A stretch of DNA of 9,041 nt. Origin: Faecalibacterium sp. UBA1360 (GTDB lineage Bacteria; Bacillota; Clostridia; Oscillospirales; Ruminococcaceae). The notes below the pieces were generated by a model, which was not told the origin of the DNA, did no database searches, and saw nothing but the letters and a program-made list of their open reading frames with translations. A program made the position numbers and the translations under genes. Shown piece by piece: positions 1-5,559 of this stretch (position 1 is its first letter; each line of letters opens with the position of its first letter). Where the stretch lies: the NCBI GenBank assembly GCA_002306375.1, contig DBRU01000031.1, positions 14,187 to 23,227 on the forward strand, read 5' to 3'.

Positions 1-525
1 ATCGCCGCCAAGATCGACAACGACTGCATGGACGCCTTGCAGGGCGCCAGCCTGGTGTACGACGGCAGCGCCGCCGCCATCAGCTACACGGGCATCGTGG
101 ACGCTTTGGATCTGTTCGATGAGGAGCAGGGCAGCGACAAGGTCATCTTCGTCCATCCCAAGCAGGTCACGGTGCTGCGCAAGGACGCCAACTTCCTCTC
201 TGCCGACAAGTACCAGGCCGGGGTCATGGTCTCGGGCGAGATCGGCATGGTGGCGGGCTGCCGCGTGGTGCCGTCCAAAAAGGTGCCCCAGGCCGCCTAC
301 GGCGACGATTCCGTTTCCTGCTATTCCTGCCCCATCGTCAAGCTGGAGACCGACCCCGAGGTGGAGGACGAGATCCCCGCGCTGACCATCTACCGCAAGC
401 GCGAAGTCAACGTGGAGACCGAGCGCAAGCCCAAGATCCGCACCACCGAGATCACCGCCGACGAGTTCTATGTGGCGGTGCTGTCCAACGAGGCAAAGGT
501 CGTGCTGGCCCACTTCAAGGCCTGA
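1..525 (+). CDS. Major capsid protein, C-terminal part (5' end outside window)
   Basis: The frame is already open at base 1, so the 174 residues seen are the C-terminal part of a longer protein; the ATG at 28 is internal. The product would be the shell subunit of the phage head. A VHPKQVTVLRKD stretch (about residues 52-63) is followed by a GEIGMVAGCRVVPSKK stretch, then by a segment on YRKREVNVETERKPK and an end on ADEFYVAVLSNEAKVVL. This pattern matches, from memory, the HK97-fold major capsid proteins of the N4-gp56-like family in Clostridia phages. The next gene begins 14 nt downstream, and a complete set of neck and tail genes follows, which fits a capsid gene at this place. The family call rests on pattern memory and gene order. 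A full-length sequence would settle whether a scaffold or protease domain lies upstream. Confidence 0.82.
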   Translation: MAAKIDNDCMDALQGASLVYDGSAAAISYTGIVDALDLFDEEQGSDKVIFVHPKQVTVLRKDANFLSADKYQAGVMVSGEIGMVAGCRVVPSKKVPQAAYGDDSVSCYSCPIVKLETDPEVEDEIPALTIYRKREVNVETERKPKIRTTEITADEFYVAVLSNEAKVVLAHFKA

Positions 526-542
526 GAGGAGGCGCGTCGTTG
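525..542 (+). promoter_or_regulatory. SD site that sets a TTG start for the head-tail connector
   Basis: AGAGGAGG at 525-532 lies 7 nt before a TTG at 540. No ATG or GTG in this frame has a comparable site, and the TTG gives the full-length reading frame (M-P-D-Y-I-F). The SD overlaps the capsid stop codon (523-525), so translation is probably coupled to that of the capsid gene. Confidence 0.72.
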
Positions 543-905
543 CCGGACTATATCTTTTACACCGACTCTTACCTGGGCGAGGACATCCCCGAACAGGAGT
601 TCGACCGCTATGCCCGGCGGGCCCAGCGCAAGCTGAACCACTATCAGCAGGTGTTTTGCGTGACCCCCCGGCCCGGCGTGCCCGACGCCGAGGACAACGC
701 CCTGTGCGCCATCGCCGACGCCATGTATGAGTTCGACGCCGAGGACGCCCGCCGCGGCTTTGCCTCCCAGAGCGTGGGCTCGGTCAGCGAGACCTACACC
801 GCCCCGGCGGAACTGTCGGCCACCACGCTGTATCTGCGGGAAGCCTATTTCCGCCAGGTGGCCGGGGACTTTTTGCTCATGCAGCGGGGGGTGCGCCATG
901 GTTGA
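540..905 (+). CDS. Head-tail connector (gp6-like adaptor)
   Basis: The 121 aa product is probably the adaptor that docks on the portal ring beneath the capsid and starts the neck. Its N-terminus reads YTDSYLGEDIPEQEFDRYARR, followed by a helical region. This opening, a short tyrosine-rich lead and then an acidic-basic helix, is what I remember of the gp6/YqbG-like connectors of Firmicute phages. Length (usually 100-130 aa) and position directly after the capsid gene agree. The start is a TTG with a strong SD. The end overlaps the next start by 8 nt, so the two are probably translationally coupled. No catalytic motif is expected or seen. An alternative name for the same role is 'packaging protein'; the exact family could not be searched. 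Confidence 0.72.
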   Translation: MPDYIFYTDSYLGEDIPEQEFDRYARRAQRKLNHYQQVFCVTPRPGVPDAEDNALCAIADAMYEFDAEDARRGFASQSVGSVSETYTAPAELSATTLYLREAYFRQVAGDFLLMQRGVRHG

Positions 906-1311
906 GCCGGCCTACGGCCTGTGCCGCCAGACCGTCACCCTCTACCACCCCGACGCCGCCGCGGGCAAGGTGGTGCGGCGGGTGGTGACGGGGGCCTTTC
1001 TGGACCGGCGCTGGCGGGAAAACGCCACCGAGACCGGCCGCCAGGCGGCGGGGTCCTTCCTGCTGGTGATCCCCGGCAAAAGCGCCGCCTATGGCAAGGA
1101 CTACACCCTGGACCCCGGGGACCGGGTGCTGGAGGGCGAGGGCCCCCAACTGGCCTGGCAGGACTGGGCGGGGTTTGTGCCTGCCGCCGTGGCGGGGCTG
1201 TGCTGCGTGCAGTACGTGGACCCCAAGACCCTGGGCGGCGCGCCCTGCCATGTGGAAGCCGGCGGCTGGTGGACCCGCTCGGGCAGCGGCGCTCACAGCC
1301 TGACCAACTGA
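898..1311 (+). CDS. Probable head-closure (stopper) or minor capsid protein
   Basis: The 137 aa product is not securely recognised. It opens with CRQTVTLYHP and continues with a beta-strand-rich pattern, including RVVTGAFLDRRW, GSFLLVIPGK and DPGDRVLEGEGP. The end is WTRSGSGAHSLTN. Small beta-barrel proteins of this length, with a GDRVLxGEGP-type turn, are common between connector and terminator in Clostridia phages; I recall some filed as DUF6751, but could not check. Gene order suggests the stopper that seals the portal after DNA packaging. The ATG at 898 is chosen over an in-frame ATG at 727 because it has a G-run SD (886-891) 6 nt upstream and because the earlier start would lie deep inside the connector gene. 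Four of the five cysteines lie in the second half (CC near residue 101, and CHVE). Confidence 0.6.
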   Translation: MVEPAYGLCRQTVTLYHPDAAAGKVVRRVVTGAFLDRRWRENATETGRQAAGSFLLVIPGKSAAYGKDYTLDPGDRVLEGEGPQLAWQDWAGFVPAAVAGLCCVQYVDPKTLGGAPCHVEAGGWWTRSGSGAHSLTN

Positions 1312-1324
1312 AAGGGGGGAGCCT

Positions 1325-1756
1325 ATGCCCAATACCCTGCAAGCCCTGTGCGACTGGCTGGCCGGGGCCCCCGCCCTGACCGGGGCCGGGCCCTGGCAGG
1401 TGGGGGACCTGGACCCCGTGCCCGGCGCGGCGGGGGTGTTTGCGGGCGGCGTGCAGGTGCTGGAGCACCGCGCCGACCTGCTGGGCCGCCGCCGGCTGCG
1501 CTGCCGCGCCGACTTTGTGCTGCGCCTGGTGCGCCCCTATGAGGCGGGCACCGGCGCGCAGGACGCCGACTGCCTGCTGGAATTGCAGCGCTGGATCGGC
1601 GCCCAGAGCGCCGCCGGCCTGGCCCCCGCGTTCGGCAACGCCGACACCGCAAGCGAACATATGTACGCCGAGGGCGGCGCCCTGGAGCGGGTGGGCGACG
1701 AGGGCACGGCCGTCTGGGCCATGACCCTGCATGCCGAGTATACGATGCTCTGTTAA
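1325..1756 (+). CDS. Probable tail terminator / minor capsid protein
   Basis: The 143 aa product probably caps the tail tube and joins it to the neck. It opens with a helix (ALCDWLAGAPAL) and has a central strand pair (RCRADFVLRLVRPYE) with a helical LLELQRWIGAQ segment. The end, MYAEGGALERVGDEGTAVW, runs into alternating strand residues. This order of N-terminal helix, strand, W-containing helix and late 'value of a parameter' strands matches my memory of the Minor_capsid_3-type and terminator proteins of Firmicute phages, some of which were misnamed in databases. Position directly before the major tail protein supports this. An AAAGGGGGGA SD (1311-1320) sits 4 nt before the ATG. The stop at 1754-1756 lies just before the next gene's SD. 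Family assignment is moderate; the role follows mostly from order. Confidence 0.62.
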   Translation: MPNTLQALCDWLAGAPALTGAGPWQVGDLDPVPGAAGVFAGGVQVLEHRADLLGRRRLRCRADFVLRLVRPYEAGTGAQDADCLLELQRWIGAQSAAGLAPAFGNADTASEHMYAEGGALERVGDEGTAVWAMTLHAEYTMLC

Positions 1757-1772
1757 AGGAGGAAGCAACTTG
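1756..1772 (+). promoter_or_regulatory. SD site that sets a TTG start for the major tail protein
   Basis: AAAGGAGG (about 1755-1762) lies 7 nt before a TTG at 1770, the best-spaced start in the frame. An in-frame ATG at 1731 has no SD and lies inside the preceding gene, so it is rejected. The SD is one of the closest matches to the 16S anti-SD in the window, as expected for a highly expressed tube subunit despite its rare start codon. Confidence 0.75.
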
Positions 1773-2249
1773 AAGATCGAACGAAAATACCTGGCGCATT
1801 ATCTGAACGCGGCGTTCGGCGAGGAGACCGCCGAATACTGCCGCCTGGGCGCGGACCTGGAAGAGTACGCCCCCGAGATGAGCGCCAACGTGGAGAAAAA
1901 GACCAACATCCTGGGCGAGACCTCGGTGGTCATCGACAGCTACCAGAAGCAGGGCGAGGTGGCCCCCTACTATGCCGAGGACGGCGACCCCCTGTTTGAA
2001 AAGTTGCAGGCCATCCTGGACGGCGACCTGGTGCTGGACGACCTCAAGACCGACATCGTGGAGGTCAAGCTCTGGGGCCAGGCGTCCTCGGGCGCTTTCC
2101 CCGCTGTGAAGGAGGACTGCTACATCGAGATCGTCAGCTACGGCGGCGACACCACGGGTTACCAGATCCCCTTCAACGTGCACTACACCGGCGTCAAGAC
2201 CAAGGGCACCTTTGACCCCACGACCCGCACCTTCACCCCGGAGCAGTGA
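1770..2249 (+). CDS. Major tail (tube) protein
   Basis: The 159 aa product is probably the subunit that stacks in rings around the tape measure to form the tail tube. Residues 44-61 (KTNILGETSVVIDSYQKQ) lead into APYYAEDGDPLFEKLQ, then a DDLKTDIVEV strand, and the C-terminal third carries SYGGDTTGYQIPFNV and KGTFDPTTRTFTP. This set of conserved turns is the one I know from short Clostridia phage tube proteins. Size is at the low end for siphovirus tube subunits, with no extra Ig-like domain. It follows the terminator gene and precedes the chaperone, the standard order. The stop is followed by the only long intergenic gap in the window, holding a strong hairpin and a G-rich motif, which may lower expression of later genes relative to this one. 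A structure prediction would confirm a tube fold. Confidence 0.75.
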   Translation: MKIERKYLAHYLNAAFGEETAEYCRLGADLEEYAPEMSANVEKKTNILGETSVVIDSYQKQGEVAPYYAEDGDPLFEKLQAILDGDLVLDDLKTDIVEVKLWGQASSGAFPAVKEDCYIEIVSYGGDTTGYQIPFNVHYTGVKTKGTFDPTTRTFTPEQ

Positions 2250-2253
2250 CCGT

Positions 2254-2280
2254 CCCCGGGGCCCGGCGCGCCGGGCGGGG
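2254..2280 (+). promoter_or_regulatory. Strong GC stem-loop after the major tail gene
   Basis: A perfect 16 nt palindrome (GCCCGGCGCGCCGGGC, 2261-2276) is flanked by CCCC (2254-2257) and GGGG (2277-2280). In RNA it can form a 6 bp stem with a CGCG loop, extended by 4 more G-C pairs across a GGG bulge (2258-2260). No T-tract follows, so it does not look like a classical intrinsic terminator. A 3' mRNA-stabilising hairpin, an attenuator or a processing site is more likely. It begins 5 nt after the tail protein stop and lies about 24 nt before the chaperone SD. Confidence 0.6.
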
Positions 2281-2290
2281 CAGGGGCGGG
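2273..2290 (+). other. Four-tract G-quadruplex motif in the intergenic mRNA strand
   Basis: GGG-C-GGGG-CA-GGGG-C-GGG gives four G-runs of at least three with loops of 1, 2 and 1 nt, a pattern known to favour stable RNA quadruplexes. It shares its first tract with the right arm of the preceding palindrome, so the two structures compete. It lies 14 nt upstream of the chaperone SD (AAAGGAAGGA, 2304-2313). Folding in the cell is inference; the motif itself is directly visible. Confidence 0.5.
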
Positions 2291-2318
2291 CAAAAGAACA
2301 GCGAAAGGAAGGATACCC

Positions 2319-2792
2319 ATGCAACAGCTGCTGGTGGATACCGGCGTGGAGGAGTTTGTGGTCAACGGGCGGGGCGGGCTGCGCTTCAACCCCGGCGACC
2401 CCAACCTCTATCACCGCTTTTTTGAGGCCGGCGACGAGCTGGCCGCCCTGGACGAGGACCTGAGCCGCCGCCTGGCGGACCTGGGCCCCGACGCCGGGAC
2501 CGGCACGCCCGCGGCCCTGACGCTGCTGGCCGACTACGACCGCCGCGTCAAGGAGCTGCTGGGGCGCATCTTCGGCCCCGAAAACGACTTTGACCGCATC
2601 CTCGAAGGGGTCAACCTGGCCGGGGCGGGGGCCAACGGCCGCCGCGTGGCCGAAAACCTCATCGACGCGCTGGCCCCTGTGCTGCGCGCCGGCGCGCAGC
2701 GCACCCTGCGCACCACCGCCGAGACCGCCGTGGCCGAGGCCGACGCGGCCCGCGCCGCCCGGGGCCCCGGCGCGGACGGCGAGGCGCAATGA
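2319..2792 (+). CDS. Tail assembly chaperone (gp14-like, 'G' protein)
   Basis: The 157 aa product probably coats the tape measure during tube assembly and is absent from the finished tail. The N-terminus has a VNGRGGLRFNPGDPNLYHRFFE segment (residues 15-36), matching the 'RFNPxDxxxxxxF' opening I know from Clostridia tail chaperones. It is followed by a helix containing ALTLLADYDRRVKELLGRIFGP. Residues 120-157 are an Ala/Arg/Gly-rich low-complexity tail. The ATG has an AAGGAAGGA SD with about 5 nt spacing. The stop TGA overlaps the next ATG (ATGA, 2789-2792). The position between tube protein and Gp15-family protein is diagnostic for this role. A GGGCCCC heptamer near the end (codons 149-150) could allow a -1 frameshift into the next gene. 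Confidence 0.72.
   Translation: MQQLLVDTGVEEFVVNGRGGLRFNPGDPNLYHRFFEAGDELAALDEDLSRRLADLGPDAGTGTPAALTLLADYDRRVKELLGRIFGPENDFDRILEGVNLAGAGANGRRVAENLIDALAPVLRAGAQRTLRTTAETAVAEADAARAARGPGADGEAQ
2762..2768 (+). promoter_or_regulatory. Candidate -1 slippery heptamer (GGGCCCC)
   Basis: In the chaperone frame this reads G-GGC-CCC, fitting the X-XXY-YYZ rule for -1 slippage. The -1 frame is open from at least 2702 through to the ATG at 2789, so slippage would fuse about 150 chaperone residues to the complete next protein (about 358 aa in all). GC-rich heptamers are poor slippery sites, and such runs are common at this GC content, so the evidence is weak. Confidence 0.3.
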
Positions 2793-3394
2793 ACCGCTGG
2801 GCGCTGCCCCGGGGCCTGACCGTGGGCGGGCGCACCTGGGCCGTGCACACCGATTTCCGGGATGTGCTGAAGGTGCTGGCCTGGCTGGACGACCGCTCCC
2901 GCGCCACGCGGGAGGAGGAACGGTGGTATGTGGCCCTGGCTCTGTTTTACCGGGACTTTGAGGCTATGCCGCCGGACCTTTACGCCGAGGCCGCCGCCCG
3001 TATGGCCGAATTCCTGGCCGGCGGGCGGGAAACGGACCGGGTCCCCGGACCCCGCCTGATCGACTGGGACAAGGACGCCGCCCTCATTGCGGCGGAGGTC
3101 AACCGGGTGGCCGGGTGCGAGGTGCGGGCGCTGCCCTACCTGCACTGGTGGAGCTTTCTGGGCTGGTTTTGGGCCATCGGGGACGGCGCGCTGGCCACGG
3201 TGGTCTCCATCCGAGACAAGCTGCGCCGGGGCAAACGCCTGGAAGGCTGGGAACTGGCCTATTACCGCGCCCACCGGGCCGACATCGACCTGCGCGCGCC
3301 GCTGACCGACGCCGAACGCGCCGAGCGGCAGCGGCTGCTGGAACTGGTGGGGGCAAAAGGGGAGGGAACCAATGGCGAACACCATCGAATTTGA
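2789..3394 (+). CDS. Gp15-family tail protein, likely second tail chaperone ('T' partner)
   Basis: This 201 aa protein is one of the clearest identifications here. It carries the Gp15-family (PF06854) signature: IDWDKDAALIAAEVN (residues 91-105), LPYLHWWSFLGWF (115-127), an IGDGALATVVSIRDK stretch and a WELAYYRAHRADIDL end block (154-168). Family members sit between the tail chaperone and the tape measure in Firmicute siphophages, exactly as here. Their molecular role is not established; by position they are thought to act as the C-terminal half of a chaperone pair. The ATG at 2789 overlaps the previous stop by 4 nt and has only a weak GAGG (2781-2784), so initiation probably depends on coupling or a frameshift. 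The last 23 nt overlap the tape measure gene, whose SD lies inside this gene. Confidence 0.85.
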   Translation: MNRWALPRGLTVGGRTWAVHTDFRDVLKVLAWLDDRSRATREEERWYVALALFYRDFEAMPPDLYAEAAARMAEFLAGGRETDRVPGPRLIDWDKDAALIAAEVNRVAGCEVRALPYLHWWSFLGWFWAIGDGALATVVSIRDKLRRGKRLEGWELAYYRAHRADIDLRAPLTDAERAERQRLLELVGAKGEGTNGEHHRI

Positions 3395-5174
3395 CGCGGG
3401 GGATACCCTGCGCTCCTGTACGGCGCGGGCCTCGGGCCTGCGCCGGGCTGTACAGGCGCTGCGCGGCGAACTGGAGGGCGCGGCGGCGGCCGCCGCCCGC
3501 ACGGCCAACACCGCCCGCGGCCTGCAAACGGCCTTTGAGGGCGCCGCGCAGCCCCTGACCGGGGCGCTGAACCCCGCTTTGCAGACGTTGCAGGGCACCG
3601 CCGAACAGCTGACCGGCAGCACCGGCGTCGCCGCCGACGGCCTGACCGATATGAGCAAGGCGGCCGCCACGGCTGCCAAGACCACGGCCAAGGCCGTGCG
3701 CGGCCTGGCGGATTTTGACGAGATCCTGCGCCTGCCCGCGGCGTCCTCCTCCTCGGGCGGGGGCCGCGGCAGCGGCAGCAAGGATGAGGAGGAAGAAACA
3801 GAAGGCAGCGCCGCTTTGTCGCTGCTGGACAAGCTGCGCGCCGCCCTGGCCGATTTCTGGGCTTCCATGCGCAGCATGTACGCCCCCGCCATCGCCGCCT
3901 GGCAGGCGGCCTGGGCCCAGATCCGGGACGCGGCGCTGGGCGTGTGGGACCGGCTGTACATGGCCCTTTGGCGGCTGTGGGAATACGGCCTCAAGCCCTT
4001 GGCCGCCTACCTGGCGGGGACCTTTCTGCCCGGAGTGGTCAACAGCTTTTCCCAGGCGTTCGCGCCCATTGTGGGCGGGGTGCTCAGCGCCGCGCTGACC
4101 CTGGCCGCTCAGGGCGTCACGACCCTGGCCAATGTGGTGCGCGAAGCCGTCAACACCCTGGTGCTGCCCGCGCTGCAACTGGTCCTGACGGCCTGGCAGG
4201 GGCTTATGCAGGCCGTGCAGACGGCCTGGGCCGCCTACGGTCAGCCGATTTTGGACGGAATGACCCAGGCCATACAGGGGTTGGGCCAACTGGCCTTGCA
4301 GGTGTGGTCGGGCGTGGTGCAGCCCGTGCTGCAAAGCCTGATCGGGCAGCTGGGCGTGCTGTGGACCGAGAGCTTGCAGCCCTTGTTCACCGACCTGGGC
4401 CTGGCCATGGGGGCTGTGACCGCGGCGGTCCTGCAGCTGTGGAACGAAGCGCTGGCCCCCCTGCTGGCCTGGGCCGTGACGGCCTTTTCGCCGGCCGTGA
4501 CGGCCTTGTGCCAGACCCTGGGCGAGGCTGTCACCGGGGCGGCGGGCGTTGTGGCGGGCGCGGCGGACGCGGTGCTGCTGGCGTTGCGGGGCGTGGCGGA
4601 TTTTGTGTCCGGCGTGCTGCGCGGGCAGTGGACCGAGGCCTGGCAGGGCATGGCCGACACGCTGGACGCCGTGTGGCAGCGCATCACCGCCACCGTGCAA
4701 AGCGCCGTGGATCTGCTGAAAAACCTGGTGGGCGGGCTGGTGGAGTCCATCACCGCCGCCGTGCAGGGGGCCCTGAGCCTGCTGGACGGGCTGGGCGGCG
4801 GGGTCTCGGGCGTCAAGGTGGGGCGGTCGGGCGTCAGCACCTTCAGCGCTCTGCCTTCGCTGAGCGGGGCGACGCTGACGGTGCCGGCGCTGGCCCGGGG
4901 CGCGGTCATCCCGCCCAACCGGAAATTCCTGGCCGTGCTGGGCGACCAGCGCAGCGGCACCAACGTGGAGGCCCCCCTGGCCGTCATCGAGCAGGCCGTG
5001 GCCGCCGCCATGCAGGACATGGCCGACGGCGAGCTGGCGGCCTTGCAGCAGGTCGCCGATACCCTGCGCCAGATCCTGCAAGCCGTGTACGGCATCCGCA
5101 TCGGGGACGAGGTCATCGGCCGGGCTGCCCAGCGGTACCAGAACCGGCAGGCCGTCATCACGGGAGGGTACTGA
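3372..5174 (+). CDS. Tail tape measure protein
   Basis: The 600 aa product threads the tail tube and sets its length. At about 0.15 nm per residue (the usual rule) the tail would be near 90 nm, short for a siphophage. Residues 1-110 are Ala-rich helix. A GLADFDEIL motif (111-119), familiar from Clostridia tape measures, is followed by a Ser/Gly/acidic linker (about 122-146). Residues 150-480 are hydrophobic helices with five W-x5-P motifs, at 203, 286, 312, 331 and 357. The C-terminal region has the conserved block GAVIPPNRKF...LGDQRSGTN (about 510-530), which I associate with this family. No lysozyme or peptidase motif is seen. The SD GGAGGG (3361-3366) precedes the ATG by 5 nt, and the gene overlaps the previous one by 23 nt. 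TGA at 5172-5174 ends it 1 nt before the next start. Confidence 0.9.
   Translation: MANTIEFDAGDTLRSCTARASGLRRAVQALRGELEGAAAAAARTANTARGLQTAFEGAAQPLTGALNPALQTLQGTAEQLTGSTGVAADGLTDMSKAAATAAKTTAKAVRGLADFDEILRLPAASSSSGGGRGSGSKDEEEETEGSAALSLLDKLRAALADFWASMRSMYAPAIAAWQAAWAQIRDAALGVWDRLYMALWRLWEYGLKPLAAYLAGTFLPGVVNSFSQAFAPIVGGVLSAALTLAAQGVTTLANVVREAVNTLVLPALQLVLTAWQGLMQAVQTAWAAYGQPILDGMTQAIQGLGQLALQVWSGVVQPVLQSLIGQLGVLWTESLQPLFTDLGLAMGAVTAAVLQLWNEALAPLLAWAVTAFSPAVTALCQTLGEAVTGAAGVVAGAADAVLLALRGVADFVSGVLRGQWTEAWQGMADTLDAVWQRITATVQSAVDLLKNLVGGLVESITAAVQGALSLLDGLGGGVSGVKVGRSGVSTFSALPSLSGATLTVPALARGAVIPPNRKFLAVLGDQRSGTNVEAPLAVIEQAVAAAMQDMADGELAALQQVADTLRQILQAVYGIRIGDEVIGRAAQRYQNRQAVITGGY
4472..4507 (+). 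repeat. 15 nt direct repeat, 21 nt apart, in the tape measure gene
   Basis: GGCCGTGACGGCCTT occurs at 4472-4486 and again at 4493-4507. The copies are in frame and encode an AVTAFSP / AVTALCQ heptad pair in the tape measure. Each copy is itself a near-palindrome. This looks like a small internal duplication of the kind by which tape measure length drifts. Confidence 0.65.
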
Positions 5175-5175
5175 T

Positions 5176-5550
5176 ATGCGCGCACAAGTGGATTTCTATC
5201 AGGTGGACGGCGTGCCGCTGCTGGCCCCCGACGCCGGGGCCGAGTTCAGCTTTGCCGACCTGGACGCGGCGGATTCCGGCCGGGACGAAAGCGGCGTCAT
5301 GCACCGCGTCGTCGTGCGGGAAAAGGTGGGCACCTGGGGGTTTTCCTACGCCCGCCTGACCGACGAGGAACTGAGCTATCTGCGGGGGCTGTTTGCCGGC
5401 AAGGCGCAGTTCGCCTTCACCCATCCGGTGCTGGGGGACAGCGACGCCGTCGCCACCTGCACCGCCTACATGAGCCAGTGCAGCGCCGAGTGGAAGGACC
5501 GGCGCACCGGCGACTGGCGCAATTTCAAGTTCAACATCATCGAATGCTGA
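5176..5550 (+). CDS. Small distal-tail-like protein
   Basis: The 124 aa product lies where the distal tail protein usually is, between tape measure and hub, and is smaller than a typical Dit (about 250 aa or more). It reads as one beta-rich domain. An N-terminal FYQVDGVPLLAPD is followed by the conserved-looking DLDAADSGRDESGVMHRV (residues 31-48). A WGFSYARLTDEELSYLRGLF segment and a YMSQCSAEWKDRRTGDW strand end follow. The 'SGRxExGxMHR' core resembles, from memory, a family I know as DUF6711 in Clostridia phages; this needs a search. A GGGAGGG SD (5162-5168) with 7 nt spacing and an ATG 1 nt past the tape measure stop define the start. It probably forms the ring that seats the hub on the tube; this role is inferred. 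Confidence 0.58.
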   Translation: MRAQVDFYQVDGVPLLAPDAGAEFSFADLDAADSGRDESGVMHRVVVREKVGTWGFSYARLTDEELSYLRGLFAGKAQFAFTHPVLGDSDAVATCTAYMSQCSAEWKDRRTGDWRNFKFNIIEC

Positions 5551-5559
5551 GGAGAGGCC

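Noticed and set aside
727..897. An upstream ATG at 727 extending the stopper-like gene by 57 codons
   Set aside because: It would lie inside the connector gene, has no SD, and adds Pro/Arg/Ala-rich out-of-frame sequence. The ATG at 898 has a G-run SD.
1731..1769. An in-frame ATG at 1731 for the major tail protein
   Set aside because: No SD, lies inside the preceding gene, and the added residues read through the next SD. The TTG at 1770 is better placed.
3417..3454. Interrupted inverted repeat (TGTACGGCGC ... GCGCC ... GTACA) 45 nt into the tape measure gene
   Set aside because: Two 5 bp arms with a 13 nt loop and a 5 nt bulge are expected by chance at this GC content; no regulatory context.
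1323..5081. Long minus-strand frames (486, 488 and 660 codons) opposite the neck and tape measure genes
   Set aside because: Same antisense GC artefact. They overlap several well-supported + strand genes and show low-complexity Pro/Arg/Gly/His composition.
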